Assembly: GCF_001426745.1 (NCBI RefSeq)
Contig: NZ_LMFI01000010.1
Span: 187,468 to 251,467, forward strand
Source: Nocardioides sp. Root140
GTDB taxonomy: Bacteria > Actinomycetota > Actinomycetes > Propionibacteriales > Nocardioidaceae
Length of the DNA stretch: 64,000 nt
Reading direction: 5' to 3'
Shown here: one piece after another, positions 35,068 to 43,905 of the stretch
Layout: each line of letters begins with the position of its first letter
Numbering within the stretch: position 1 is the first letter of the stretch
The notes under the pieces: model-generated
Told to the model about the DNA's origin: nothing
What the model saw: the letters and a program-made list of their open reading frames with translations, nothing else
The model's database searches: none
Translations under genes and position numbers: made by a program

Positions 35068-35742
35068 TCAGTACCAGTTGTGGCTCTGGCTGTGGCCCCA
35101 GGCGCTGCACGGAGTGCCGTAGCGGTCCTGGATGTAGCCCAGTCCCCAGCGGATCTGGGTGGCCGGGTTGGTTGCCCAGTCGGCACCGGCCGAGCTCATC
35201 TTGGAGCCGGGCAGCGCCTGCGGGATGCCGTACGCCGAGGAGCTGGGGTTGTCCGCGCTGGGGTTCCAGCCGCTCTCCTTGGTCCACAGCGAGTCGAGGC
35301 AGCCGAACTGGTCGGAGCCGAAGCCGAACTCGGAGAGCAGGGCCCGGGCGACACCACGCGGGTCGTCGTCGGTGGCGTCCTCGGTCTCGATGACCGCGTT
35401 GCCGGTGGGCGTGCTCGCGGCAGCGGTCAGCTCGGCCTGCTTGGTCCGGTCGAGGTCGCTGCGACGGTCGGAGCGCGAGGGCTCGTCGTCACCGCGGCGT
35501 TCGGCGATCTCCTGGGCACTGAGCGGGGCCACGGATCCGAGGTCGGCAGCCATCGGCGCGACGTCTCGCTTCGCGGCTGCACCGTCACCGAACATGCCGG
35601 TTGCGACGGTGGAGCCAGTGGCGGCCACGGCGATCGAAGAGAGGACCAGCGTGTTGCGCAGAGCCTTCTTCGGTACGCCCGCTGCCCGGAGTTGCCGGTG
35701 CTTGGGGTCGTACTTCTTGTGCTTGGACAAAGGGGTACCCAC
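35068..35742 (-). CDS. Secreted lytic transglycosylase-like protein
   Basis: A 224-residue protein. A hydrophobic segment LRNTLVLSSIAVAATGSTVATGM near residues 25-47 is a signal anchor after a basic N-terminus; a charged Arg/Asp/Glu linker follows; the last 80 residues form an SLT-like domain: FGCLDSLWTKESGWNPSADNPSSSAYGIPQALPGSKM...GLGYIQDRYGTPCSAWGHSQ, in which the Glu of WTKESGW is the likely catalytic acid. Such domains cleave peptidoglycan during growth or resuscitation. The start is uncertain (GTG at 35742 or a TTG shortly after). Confidence 0.83.
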   Translation of the reverse strand: MGTPLSKHKKYDPKHRQLRAAGVPKKALRNTLVLSSIAVAATGSTVATGMFGDGAAAKRDVAPMAADLGSVAPLSAQEIAERRGDDEPSRSDRRSDLDRTKQAELTAAASTPTGNAVIETEDATDDDPRGVARALLSEFGFGSDQFGCLDSLWTKESGWNPSADNPSSSAYGIPQALPGSKMSSAGADWATNPATQIRWGLGYIQDRYGTPCSAWGHSQSHNWY

Positions 35743-35855
35743 GGGGTAGACATCGGGACTGATCGATCCGCCAACATGCCCCCCGGCGCGCGAAAGATCT
35801 TGACCACCTTGCATGAAGGGGCCAGTGGAGGCAAACCGGACACGGCAAATTCACA

Positions 35856-35911
35856 GGCGAGCCCGGTCACACCCGCGCTTCACCAGTCACACGGGTCACA
35901 CCGGGCTCGCC
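35856..35911 (-). terminator. Large hairpin downstream of PIN-PhoH
   Basis: Twenty-base arms 35856-35875 and 35892-35911 pair at 18 of 20 positions around a 16-base loop, 20 bases after the phoH stop codon. Likely the transcription terminator separating it from the transglycosylase-like gene. Confidence 0.7.
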
Positions 35912-35931
35912 TCGTCCCAGAGGTGACGGGA

Positions 35932-37251
35932 CTACATCGTGATGTTCTCCAGCATCTCCGTGACCAGCGCCGCGATCGGGGACCGCTCGGACCTGGTCAG
36001 CGTGACGTGCGCGAACAACGGGTGGCCCTTGAGCTTCTCGACCACGGCGACCACGCCGTCGTGGCGGCCGACCCGCAGGTTGTCGCGCTGGGCCACGTCG
36101 TGGGTCAGCACGACCTTGGAGTTGGCGCCGATCCGCGAGAGCACGGTGAGCAGCACGTTGCGCTCCAGGGACTGCGCCTCGTCGACGATCACGAACGCGT
36201 CGTGCAGCGAGCGGCCGCGGATGTGGGTCAGCGGCAGCACCTCGAGCATGCCGCGGTCCATGACCTCCTCGATCACGTCGCGCGTGGTGAGGGCGCCGAG
36301 GGTGTCGAAGACTGCCTGGGCCCACGGCGACATCTTCTCGTTCTCGGAGCCGGGCAGGTAGCCGAGCTCCTGGCCGCCGACGGCGAACAGCGGACGGAAG
36401 ACCACGACCTTCTTGTGCTGGCGGCGCTCCATCACCGCCTCGAGGCCCGCGCACAGTGCCATCGCCGACTTGCCGGTGCCGGCGCGGCCTCCGAGCGAGA
36501 CGATGCCGACGTCGGGGTCGAGCAGCATCTCCAACGCGATGCGCTGCTCGGCGGACCGGCCGTGCACGCCGAACGCCTCGCGGTCGCCGCGCACCAGGTG
36601 CACCTGCTTGTCGGGACCGACCCTGCCCAGGGCGGTGCCACGGTCGGAGAGCAGCACCAGGCCCGTGTGGCAGGGCAGCGCGCGTGCCGACTCGAGGTCT
36701 ACCACGCCGTCGTCGTACAGCTCGTCGAGGTCGGCCGAGGCCACCTCGAGCTCGGCCATGCCGGTGTGGCCGGAGTCCTCGTTGACGGTCTCGGCGCGGT
36801 ATTCCTGAGCGTCGAGGCCGACCGAGGAGGCCTTGATCCGCAGCGGGAGGTCCTTGGAGACCAGGGTGACCAGGGCGCCCTCGTTGGAGAGGTTCTGCGC
36901 CACGGCCAGGATCCGGGTGTCGTTGTCGCCCAGGCGGAACCCGCTGGGCAACGACGTCGGGTCGGTGTGGTTGAGCTCGACGCGGATCGTGCCGCCCGCC
37001 TCACCGACCGGGATCGGCTTGTCCAGCCGGCCGTGCGTCACCCTCATCTCGTCGAGCTGGCGCAACGCGGAGCGGGCGAAGTAGCCCAGCTCCGGGTGGT
37101 GGCGCTTGCCTTCGAGTTCGGTGATGACGACGACGGGCAGGACCACCTCGTGCTCGTCGAACCGGTGCATGGCACCCGGGTCGGCGAGCAACACGCTCGT
37201 GTCGAGCACGTAGGTGCGGGTGGGGACGGTCTTGCTCTGCTTGGAGGCCAC
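35932..37251 (-). CDS. PIN-PhoH protein (PhoH2)
   Basis: A 439-residue protein joining an N-terminal PIN ribonuclease domain (residues about 10-140: [52 protein letters not shown]) to a C-terminal PhoH ATPase (Walker [15 protein letters not shown], Walker [14 protein letters not shown]). PhoH2 proteins are ATP-dependent RNA helicases/nucleases; in mycobacteria a small PhoAT protein is encoded just upstream. The GTG at 37251 is chosen since AAAGGG lies 8 bases before it; GTG at 37260 is less well placed. Confidence 0.9.
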   Translation of the reverse strand: MASKQSKTVPTRTYVLDTSVLLADPGAMHRFDEHEVVLPVVVITELEGKRHHPELGYFARSALRQLDEMRVTHGRLDKPIPVGEAGGTIRVELNHTDPTSLPSGFRLGDNDTRILAVAQNLSNEGALVTLVSKDLPLRIKASSVGLDAQEYRAETVNEDSGHTGMAELEVASADLDELYDDGVVDLESARALPCHTGLVLLSDRGTALGRVGPDKQVHLVRGDREAFGVHGRSAEQRIALEMLLDPDVGIVSLGGRAGTGKSAMALCAGLEAVMERRQHKKVVVFRPLFAVGGQELGYLPGSENEKMSPWAQAVFDTLGALTTRDVIEEVMDRGMLEVLPLTHIRGRSLHDAFVIVDEAQSLERNVLLTVLSRIGANSKVVLTHDVAQRDNLRVGRHDGVVAVVEKLKGHPLFAHVTLTRSERSPIAALVTEMLENITM

Positions 37252-37508
37252 GGATCTCACCCTTTACGAACCGGCGCGCGCACTCCCGCTCCCGGCCCTA
37301 ACTCATCCACATGGACCGGGAAATCGCCCGAAGACCGGAGTGCCGGCCTCCGTAGGCACACGCCACCCCAGCGGCTGTGCAACAGTCGTGAAACTTCACG
37401 TCCGGGCCTCCCGATACAGCGAGCTTCCCCACTCGCCGGTACCTCCGAAATTACGCCCCCGGTGGGTGGAACCCGGGCGACACGCCCGAACGCAGGGTGA
37501 AGGTTGCG
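37252..37508. other. Intergenic region between uppS-type gene and PIN-PhoH
   Basis: About 257 bases. It contains a short hairpin CGGGCG-N3-CGCCCG at 37473-37487, likely ending the prenyltransferase transcript, and a 44-codon frame on the minus strand behind a GGAGG. The frame resembles nothing I recognise, so it is not called a gene. Confidence 0.5.
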
Positions 37509-38285
37509 TTACGCGCCGAAGCGACGCTCGCGCTCGGCGTACGCCCGGATCGCGCGGAGGAAGTCGACCCGTCGGAAGTCGGGCCAGAGCGCCTCGCAGA
37601 AGTAGAACTCGCTCTTCGCGCTCTGCCACAGCAGGAACCCGCCGAGCCGCTGCTCCCCCGACGTGCGGATGACGAGGTCGGGGTCGGGCTGGCCCTTGGT
37701 GTAGAGGTGCTCACTGATGCTGTCGACGTCGATCTCGTTGGCGAGGTCCTCGAGCGAGGTCCCCTTCTCGGCGTGTTCGAGGACCAGCGATCGGACCGCG
37801 TCGGCGATCTCGCGGCGGCCGCCGTACCCCACCGCGATGTTGACCAGCATGCCGTCGACGTCACGCGTGGCGTCCTCGCACTCCTTGAGCCGGCGGGCGG
37901 TGTTCGCCGGGAGCAGGTCGAGGGCGCCGACCGGGTGCAGCCGCCAGCGCTTCTGGTCGGCCAGGGAGGCGACGGCCTCCTCGATGATCGTCATCAGCGG
38001 CTCGAGCTCGGCGGCGGGGCGGTTCAGGTTGTCGGTGGAGAGCAGCCACAGCGTGACCACCTCGATGCCGACCTCCTCGCACCAGCCCAGCAGCGGCTCG
38101 ATGTTGGCGGCCCCGGCACGGTGTCCGTGGGCGGTGTCGGCCCCGACGGCCTTGGCCCAGCGCCGGTTGCCGTCGAGCATCACGCCGACGTGCTTGGGGA
38201 GCTGGTCGGTCGGGAGGAACTTCACGACCCGTGCTTCGTATGCCGGGTAGAGCACCCGTCGAATCGCCCGCTTCCAGTCCGCCAC
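37509..38285 (-). CDS. cis-Prenyltransferase (UppS family, Z-FPP synthase-like)
   Basis: A 258-residue enzyme that elongates allylic diphosphates with Z double bonds for polyprenyl-phosphate lipid carriers. HVGVMLDGNRRWAKAVG near residue 32 is the substrate/Mg site; TLWLLSTDNLNRP and the C-terminal DLVIRTSGEQRLGGFLLWQSAKSEFYF are family hallmarks. The neighbour is a divergent hemolysin III gene, the same arrangement as Rv1085c-Rv1086 in Mycobacterium tuberculosis, where Rv1086 makes Z,E-farnesyl diphosphate. That synteny supports a short-chain product. Confidence 0.92.
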   Translation of the reverse strand: MADWKRAIRRVLYPAYEARVVKFLPTDQLPKHVGVMLDGNRRWAKAVGADTAHGHRAGAANIEPLLGWCEEVGIEVVTLWLLSTDNLNRPAAELEPLMTIIEEAVASLADQKRWRLHPVGALDLLPANTARRLKECEDATRDVDGMLVNIAVGYGGRREIADAVRSLVLEHAEKGTSLEDLANEIDVDSISEHLYTKGQPDPDLVIRTSGEQRLGGFLLWQSAKSEFYFCEALWPDFRRVDFLRAIRAYAERERRFGA

Positions 38286-38376
38286 GTCTCGATGTTACCG
38301 GCGTGTGGTCCCTGACTCGGGTGACCTGGCCCTCATTCGCACGCGCGCCAACCTACGGTGGCGTAAGTTGGAGCGC

Positions 38377-39096
38377 ATGAACGACATGATCCGCACACGT
38401 CTAGACGACGCAGTCGACCGCGCCCAGGACAAGCTGGCGGACGTCAAGCCCAAGCTCCGGGGCTGGCTGCACGCCTGCACGGCGCCACTGGCCCTGGCCG
38501 CTGGCATCGTCCTGATCGCCTTGTCGCCCACGCAGTCCACCCGTGTCGCCTCGGCCGTCTTCGCGGCCAGCGCGCTCGTGTTGTTCACGGTCTCCGCGAT
38601 CTATCACCGCGGCACCTGGTCTCCCCGCACCTGGGCCTTCCTCCGGCGCTTCGACCACGCCAACATCTTCGTGCTGATCGCCGGCTCCTACACGCCCTTC
38701 GCGGTGCTGTTCCTCGAGGGCTCGGCACGCTTCACCCTGCTGGCCGTGGTGTGGTCGGCCGCCATCCTGGGCGTCTTCTTCCGGGTGTTCTGGACCGACG
38801 CGCCGCGCTGGCTCTACACGCCGATGTACATCGCGCTCGGCTGGGCGGCGGTCTTCTTCATCCCGCAGTTCATCGAAGGATCCGACCGGTTCAGCAACGG
38901 CATCGCCATCGCCGTGCTCACCCTGGTCGCGGCCGGCGGCGTGCTCTACACGCTGGGCGGCGTGGTCTACGGCTTCAAGCGCCCCGACCCGGCCCCGTCG
39001 TGGTTCGGCTTCCACGAGGTCTTCCACACGTTCACGATCCTCGCCTTCATCACGCACTACGTCGGCGTCTCCTTGGCGACGTACAGCCTGCGCTGA
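38377..39096 (+). CDS. Hemolysin III family membrane protein
   Basis: A 239-residue integral membrane protein with about seven hydrophobic segments, of the PAQR-related hemolysin III (YqfA) family. SAIYHRGTWSPRTWAFLRRFDHANIFVLIAGSYTP carries the conserved His/Asp metal-site motifs, and FHEVFHTFTILAFITHY near the C-terminus supplies the last histidines. The ATG at 38377 is chosen for its TTGGAGC site; the frame at 38305 adds a non-conserved leader. Possibly a membrane hydrolase, as proposed for PAQR proteins. Confidence 0.9.
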   Translation: MNDMIRTRLDDAVDRAQDKLADVKPKLRGWLHACTAPLALAAGIVLIALSPTQSTRVASAVFAASALVLFTVSAIYHRGTWSPRTWAFLRRFDHANIFVLIAGSYTPFAVLFLEGSARFTLLAVVWSAAILGVFFRVFWTDAPRWLYTPMYIALGWAAVFFIPQFIEGSDRFSNGIAIAVLTLVAAGGVLYTLGGVVYGFKRPDPAPSWFGFHEVFHTFTILAFITHYVGVSLATYSLR

Positions 39097-39108
39097 CCAG
39101 CCGCGGCG

Positions 39109-40041
39109 CTAGAGCACCCAGAGCGCGATCACGGTGCCAGTCGCCAGGATGCTCACGAGCACGGCGACCCCGGCGACGATCAGCGGCTGGCGGTCGGCGG
39201 CCTTCTCGGTGACCTGGTAGAGCGCGGTCACGCCCAGCAGCCCGACGGTCACGTGCAGCAGCACGGCCAGGCCGATGCCCATCACCCAGCCGGCCATCCG
39301 GAACCGCCCCCAGGCCAGGCCGAGCACGAGCGGTACGACGATCGCGCCGGCCAGCCCTCCGATCAGCTCCAGCCACCACGGTCGGTCACCCATCCACGGC
39401 AGTTGCGGCGTACCGCCGATGTCGAACAGGTCGAGCGTCGCGAGCACGCCGAGCACCACCACGACGAGCAGCGACGCACCGATCACGATGCGGTGGCGCC
39501 ATGTCGTCGCGGTCGACCACGGCACCTGCTCGCCCTTGAGCAGGGTCGCGGTGGCGACCGCCGACCACACCAGCCAGCGCCGTACGACGTCCGTGCCGGT
39601 GTCGGCCATCGCGTCACGGAAGATGCGGTCGGCCTCGACACGATGGACCATGTGACCGTCGGTGGAGGTGTAGGTCGGCGGCTCGTCGTCGGCGAAGCAG
39701 AGTCCGTCGTGCAGCAGCGCGGCCGGCAGGTGGGCGCCGGTCTTCGGCACCAGCCAGGTGAAGAGCATCGGCACCGACGTGAGGTCCGTGCGGAACGAGG
39801 CGGTGTCCGCGGGCACCAGCAACTCCCCCAGATGCCTGTCGCGGTAGGCGATCCGGCGGATCAGGGCGAACTGCTCGTGGCCCTGCACCGACAGCCGCTC
39901 CAGCACGATCTTCGGGTCCTCACCCGGGTTCGGAGGAACCTCCGGCTGGCCGTCGACGGCCGGCAGCCCGCCGTCGTAGAACCGCCGCGTCTCCTGCTCG
40001 ACCTGCTCGACCTGCCCGACCATCGCGTCCGAGATCTTCAT
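39109..40041 (-). CDS. DUF1353 protein with four membrane segments
   Basis: A 310-residue protein. The N-terminal half resembles DUF1353: YRDRHLGELLVPADTASFRTDLTSVPMLFTWLVPKTGAHLPAALLHDGLCF. The C-terminal half has four hydrophobic segments (about residues 186-207, 222-245, 248-275 and 287-310). DUF1353 is best known from phage-like small proteins; joining it to a membrane domain is unusual. It is convergent with the hemolysin III gene (12-base gap). Function unknown. Confidence 0.75.
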   Translation of the reverse strand: MKISDAMVGQVEQVEQETRRFYDGGLPAVDGQPEVPPNPGEDPKIVLERLSVQGHEQFALIRRIAYRDRHLGELLVPADTASFRTDLTSVPMLFTWLVPKTGAHLPAALLHDGLCFADDEPPTYTSTDGHMVHRVEADRIFRDAMADTGTDVVRRWLVWSAVATATLLKGEQVPWSTATTWRHRIVIGASLLVVVVLGVLATLDLFDIGGTPQLPWMGDRPWWLELIGGLAGAIVVPLVLGLAWGRFRMAGWVMGIGLAVLLHVTVGLLGVTALYQVTEKAADRQPLIVAGVAVLVSILATGTVIALWVL

Positions 40042-40092
40042 GAGTCAAGCGTCCTCCCGGCAGGCACCGCTGTCGAGGAGCCCCCACCGCAT

Positions 40093-40149
40093 CGAGAGTG
40101 AAGTCCGTGTCGTCGTTCACCCCGGATCGCGACACAGGTTTCACTCTCG
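40093..40149. repeat. Long imperfect inverted repeat
   Basis: Arms 40093-40112 and 40130-40149 pair at 17 of 20 positions (CGAGAGTGAA...GTGTCG with its complement) around a 17-base loop, between yyaL and the DUF1353 gene. It may terminate yyaL, or be a dispersed palindromic repeat like those at 3.5 and 6.4 kb. Confidence 0.65.
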
Positions 40150-40155
40150 ACGCGC

Positions 40156-42141
40156 TCAAAGCAGGGCGGGGTCAGTGACCGGGCGCTCGCAGACCATGTG
40201 GCGGCAGACGTACGCAGCGGGCGCGCCGTCGACCTCGTCGCGGCCGACCAGCAGCGGGATGTCGTCGCGGCCCGGTTCCACGACGAGCACGACTGCCCCG
40301 TGCCGACGACGTGCGGCCAGCTCCAGCCGATCGCGTTCGAGGCCGGGTCGCCCGACCACCACGATCTCGTCGGGGCCCTCGAGCATCGACTCGGCCGCTG
40401 CCAACGCCCAACCCGCGAAGCGCGGAGCCCGTTCGGCCAGGCCGGCGAGCACCGCGAGGGTCTGCTCGGCGGCCTCGCGGTGCGTGCCCGATCCACTGAG
40501 TGCGGCGTACGTCGCAAGGGCGTGGACCATCGCCGACTGGCCCGAAGGGCTGGCGTTGTCGGAGAGCTCGCGGGGCCGGGTGATCAGCGCCTCGGCATCG
40601 GAGGCCGTGTCGTGGAAGCCGCCGTCGTCGGCACGGAACCTGGCCAGTGCGTCGTCGAGCAGCACGCCTGCCCGCTCGAACCAGACCCCGTCACCGGTGG
40701 CCTGCAGCAGATCGAGGAAGCCGGCCGCGACACACGCGTAGTCCTCCAGCACTCCGTCGTGTCGCCCGACCAGACCGTCGCGCGACACCCGCAGGAGCCG
40801 TCCCTCCACGAGATGTACGTCGACCAGCAGCTGACCGGCACGCACCGCGGCCTCGACGTACTCCGGTTTGCGCAGCAGGGTGCCGGCCGCGCACAACCCG
40901 CTGATCGCCAGGCCGTTCCACGCTGCGACCACCTTGTCGTCGCGGGCCGGCCGCACCCGAGACGCGCGCGCTTCGAAGAGCCGACGCTTCACGTCCTCGA
41001 GGCGAACCAGGTCGTCCGGGTCGCGCAGCAGCTGCAGCGTCGAGGACCCGTGCTCGAAGGTGCCGGCCTCGGTCACCTCGAACGTGGTCGCCGCCCAGGC
41101 GCCGTCGTCCTCACCGAGCGCCTCGACCAGCTGGGCAGGGGTCCATGCGTAGAACTTGCCCTCGACGCCCTCACTGTCGGCGTCCAGCGCGGAGGCGAAG
41201 CCGCCCTCCGGCGTACGCAGCTCGCGGAGCAGGAAGTCGGCGGTCTCCTCGGCGATCCGGTTGCCGCCCCACCGCGCGTAGAGGCCGAGCAGCTGCGCGT
41301 TGTCATAGAGCATCTTCTCGAAGTGCGGCACCACCCAGCCGGAGTCGACGGAGTAGCGCGCGAAGCCGCCGCCGATCTGGTCATAGAGCCCGCCGCGGGC
41401 CATCGCCACGCAGGTCGCGTCGACCATCCGCTTCGCGACGGAACCGTCCGCTGGTTGAGGAGCGAGCTCCGGCGAGCGTCTCGATACCCGCGCCTCGTGC
41501 CGCAGCAGGAACTCCAGGACCATGCCCGGCGGGAACTTCGGCGCACCGCCGAACCCGGCGCTCTGCCCGTCGAACTCCGTGGCCAGGGCACGCACGGCCT
41601 GGTCGAGCGTCTCGGCAGTGATCAGGCCGGTGTCGAGATCGCCCTGCACCTTCAGGTGGGCGCCGATCTCCGACGCCGCCTGCCGCACCTCGTCGGCCCG
41701 GGTCACCCACGCATCGGCCAGGGCATCAAGGATCTGCATGAAGCTGGCGCTGCCGTGGCGCGGCGTGTCCGGGAAGTAGGTGCCGGCGAAGAACGGGTTG
41801 CCGTCGTGGTCGAGCACGCAGGTCATCGGCCAGCCGCCGTGCCCGGTCATCGCCTGGGTGGCGCTCATGTAGACCGAGTCGACGTCGGGTCGTTCCTCAC
41901 GATCGACCTTGACGTTCACGAAGTGCGCGTTCATGTACGCCGCGGTCTCGGCGTCCTCGAACGACTCGTGCGCCATCACGTGGCACCAGTGGCACGCGGC
42001 GTATCCGACGGAGAGCAGAATTGGTGTATCACGACGCGTCGCTTCGGCGAACGCTTCGGGCCCCCACTCCCACCAATCTACTGGATTCTCCGCGTGTTGG
42101 AGTAGATATGGACTCGTTGCCGAGGCAAGACGATTGGCCAT
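40156..42141 (-). CDS. YyaL/SPATA20-like thioredoxin-domain protein
   Basis: A 661-residue protein of the DUF255 family: a thioredoxin-fold N-terminus ([33 protein letters not shown] with a CxxC) joined to an (alpha/alpha)6 glycosidase-like barrel ([54 protein letters not shown]). The exact reaction is unknown. Two oddities: the first ~46 codons have about half A/T third positions, unlike the rest, and residues about 218-230 are encoded by a palindromic repeat (41451-41488). The 5' end was probably supplied by the neighbouring integrase element. Confidence 0.9.
   Translation of the reverse strand: MANRLASATSPYLLQHAENPVDWWEWGPEAFAEATRRDTPILLSVGYAACHWCHVMAHESFEDAETAAYMNAHFVNVKVDREERPDVDSVYMSATQAMTGHGGWPMTCVLDHDGNPFFAGTYFPDTPRHGSASFMQILDALADAWVTRADEVRQAASEIGAHLKVQGDLDTGLITAETLDQAVRALATEFDGQSAGFGGAPKFPPGMVLEFLLRHEARVSRRSPELAPQPADGSVAKRMVDATCVAMARGGLYDQIGGGFARYSVDSGWVVPHFEKMLYDNAQLLGLYARWGGNRIAEETADFLLRELRTPEGGFASALDADSEGVEGKFYAWTPAQLVEALGEDDGAWAATTFEVTEAGTFEHGSSTLQLLRDPDDLVRLEDVKRRLFEARASRVRPARDDKVVAAWNGLAISGLCAAGTLLRKPEYVEAAVRAGQLLVDVHLVEGRLLRVSRDGLVGRHDGVLEDYACVAAGFLDLLQATGDGVWFERAGVLLDDALARFRADDGGFHDTASDAEALITRPRELSDNASPSGQSAMVHALATYAALSGSGTHREAAEQTLAVLAGLAERAPRFAGWALAAAESMLEGPDEIVVVGRPGLERDRLELAARRRHGAVVLVVEPGRDDIPLLVGRDEVDGAPAAYVCRHMVCERPVTDPALL
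41451..41488. repeat. Palindromic repeat inside yyaL
   Basis: CTGGTTGAGGAGCGAGC followed by TCCG and GCGAGCGTCTCGATACC is an imperfect palindrome of a type I recall as abundant in Nocardioides genomes. It is read in frame as [11 protein letters not shown] in a linker of YyaL. Confidence 0.75.
42003..42030. other. Candidate attachment-site core within yyaL
   Basis: Codon use switches here from AT-rich third positions (start-codon side) to host-like GC-rich ones, over the codons for [12 protein letters not shown]. This is where an integrase-borne 5' end would be joined to the resident gene. The exact core cannot be defined without the other end. Confidence 0.45.
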
Positions 42142-42208
42142 TTCCCATGACTCCTAACGAGTGGCACGTGTATCATTTTCGTCCAAGTGATACACGAGAG
42201 TGATACAC
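42024..42208. repeat. Four copies of TGATACAC near the integrase
   Basis: TGATACAC occurs on the minus strand at 42024-42031 and 42168-42175 and on the plus strand at 42188-42195 and 42201-42208. The last two are direct repeats 13 bases apart. The cluster between the presumed att core and int matches how arm-type recombinase binding sites are arranged; an operator is the alternative. Confidence 0.55.
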
Positions 42209-42266
42209 GAAGCAGATTCAGCGCCCGGTTCTGGACCGACCGCGCTCCCAGCCTAGGAGGCCACCG

Positions 42267-43673
42267 ATGCCGGCTCACAAGAAGCCCACCCTGCTTGCGC
42301 AGGGCAAGCCGCGTACCCTGGGTGGCGGAACACGAGCCTGGCGGGTTCGGCTCTACGCCCCCGAAGTGGGCGGAACGAAGTACCAGGTGATGTTCCGAGC
42401 ACCTGCCGACGACGGCGAGCCGTGGAAGCGAGTGCTCCGTCGGGCCAACTCCGAGGCCGAGGCGCGCAAGATCTTCGCGCAGGCAGAAGCCGCACTGGAC
42501 ACCGAGAAGGAAACTCCTGCCGGTGCCGATGTCCGTGCCTCCCGCACCATCCGCATGCTCGGCGAGGAGCACCTCAAGGACAGCATCGAGCGCGGCAAAC
42601 AGCCCCGGACGATGGAGCAACGCGAGTCGCGACTGAACGCGCACATCCTGCCCACAATCGGCGACGTGCCGGTGACCAAATGGCGCGTCGACCACAGCCG
42701 CAAGGTCATGGAGAAGGGATCGAAGACGATCTTCTCCAACCGCGGCCGCGAGGATTTGCGGGGCCAGCTCGCCGCTATGCGCAAGCTTGCCTGGCGGCTG
42801 GGGTGGCTCGACCGCAGCGTCGACCCGCTCGACGGGCTGGAGATCGGAAGAGCCAACATCCTGCACGGAGCGACAGCCCAGTACGTCGATCCGCGCCTGC
42901 GTCCCGAGACGCGTCAGGTGCGGGCGATGGCCGATGCCGCCGACAAGCTCTGTGGCCCTGACGGCACCGATCCACTGATGACGCGCCTCCCACTGTTCGG
43001 CACGAAGATCCGCGTCGCGGGCTTCGGCGGGCTCCGCCTCGGCGAGCAGAACGCACTACGCGCGATCGACGTTTTCCTCGATCGCGGCTACGTCCACGTC
43101 AACGGCTCGTGGATCACGCCACGACGCCAGGCCGGATTCCGCGGCCCGGTGAAGAACCACACCCTGCACGAGGTGCCCTTGCCCGGGTCACTGCTGCGCG
43201 ACGAACTCCTCCCCCGCGTCAAGGAACTGCTCGGCCTGCCGGACAAGGCAACGCTGCAACAGGTCCTCAACGCTCAGGAAGCCGAGCGCCAGCGACGTGC
43301 CGACCTCTCGCTCCGCGAGCCGAACAAGAACCTCGCATGGTGGAACTACCCCGTGCCGACTGAGGATGAGCTGTGGCTCTTCGTCGATACGGTCACCGGC
43401 CTGCCGGTCAAGCCGGAACTGCACAACGAACGCTGGCACCGCGTACGCCGGTGGGTCGAGAAGAACGACCCCGACAACGCTTGGCCGCGCACCATCGTCT
43501 ACCGCAACCTGCGGCACCACGCTGCGACCAGGTGGTTCCACGACGAGCTCGGCGAATCCTGGGAGGTCGTGGCTCAGTATCTCGGGGACAAACTCGCCAC
43601 GGTTCTGAATCACTACGTCCGTGCTGGCGAGGACGCACTGCGCGACTCAGTCGGCAAACTAGCGAATCTCTAG
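42267..43673 (+). CDS. int: Tyrosine recombinase (integrase)
   Basis: A 468-residue phage/element-type site-specific recombinase. N-terminal arm-binding and SAM-like core regions (TMEQRESRLNAHILPTIGDVPV) precede the catalytic domain: Arg257 in GGLRLGEQ, Arg416 in NLRHHAATRW, and nucleophile Tyr450 in VLNHYVRAGE. The His of the usual HxxR box is replaced by Arg and the later His/Trp by Asp, so the catalytic set is atypical but probably functional. AGGAGG precedes the ATG. It lies 125 bases from the yyaL start and is the likely agent of the island to its right. Confidence 0.9.
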   Translation: MPAHKKPTLLAQGKPRTLGGGTRAWRVRLYAPEVGGTKYQVMFRAPADDGEPWKRVLRRANSEAEARKIFAQAEAALDTEKETPAGADVRASRTIRMLGEEHLKDSIERGKQPRTMEQRESRLNAHILPTIGDVPVTKWRVDHSRKVMEKGSKTIFSNRGREDLRGQLAAMRKLAWRLGWLDRSVDPLDGLEIGRANILHGATAQYVDPRLRPETRQVRAMADAADKLCGPDGTDPLMTRLPLFGTKIRVAGFGGLRLGEQNALRAIDVFLDRGYVHVNGSWITPRRQAGFRGPVKNHTLHEVPLPGSLLRDELLPRVKELLGLPDKATLQQVLNAQEAERQRRADLSLREPNKNLAWWNYPVPTEDELWLFVDTVTGLPVKPELHNERWHRVRRWVEKNDPDNAWPRTIVYRNLRHHAATRWFHDELGESWEVVAQYLGDKLATVLNHYVRAGEDALRDSVGKLANL

Positions 43674-43905
43674 GAGTACCCATCGAAGGGAGGAGTGGCA
43701 CCGTAGGTCTCCGTACGTTGGACCGCCCAGGCCACACTTCGAGGAAGACTCTCTTGATCCGTCGGGCCGCTGTACCAGGCGGTACACGCCCCGCCGAGCT
43801 GTCGGCTCTCGCGACCGGACCCGACGGACCGGTTCCGATCCTTGGGTGACCTGCAGGGTCCGAGGTGGTGCCTCTCGGTTAACAGGGCGAAATCGATCCC
43901 GAGAC
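43674..43905. other. Gap after the integrase
   Basis: 232 bases between int and the convergent acyl-CoA dehydrogenase gene. I see no gene, hairpin or recognisable repeat in it. Confidence 0.5.

Noticed and set aside
35743..35931. Possible c-di-AMP riboswitch before the transglycosylase-like gene
   Set aside because: The conserved boxes could not be found; the main structure is a terminator-like hairpin of the upstream gene.
37300..37440. 44-codon minus-strand frame as PhoAT antitoxin
   Set aside because: No similarity recognised and weak start; mentioned only as a possibility.
35017..37500. 827-codon plus-strand frame
   Set aside because: Runs antisense through the transglycosylase-like and PIN-PhoH genes; no domain recognised.
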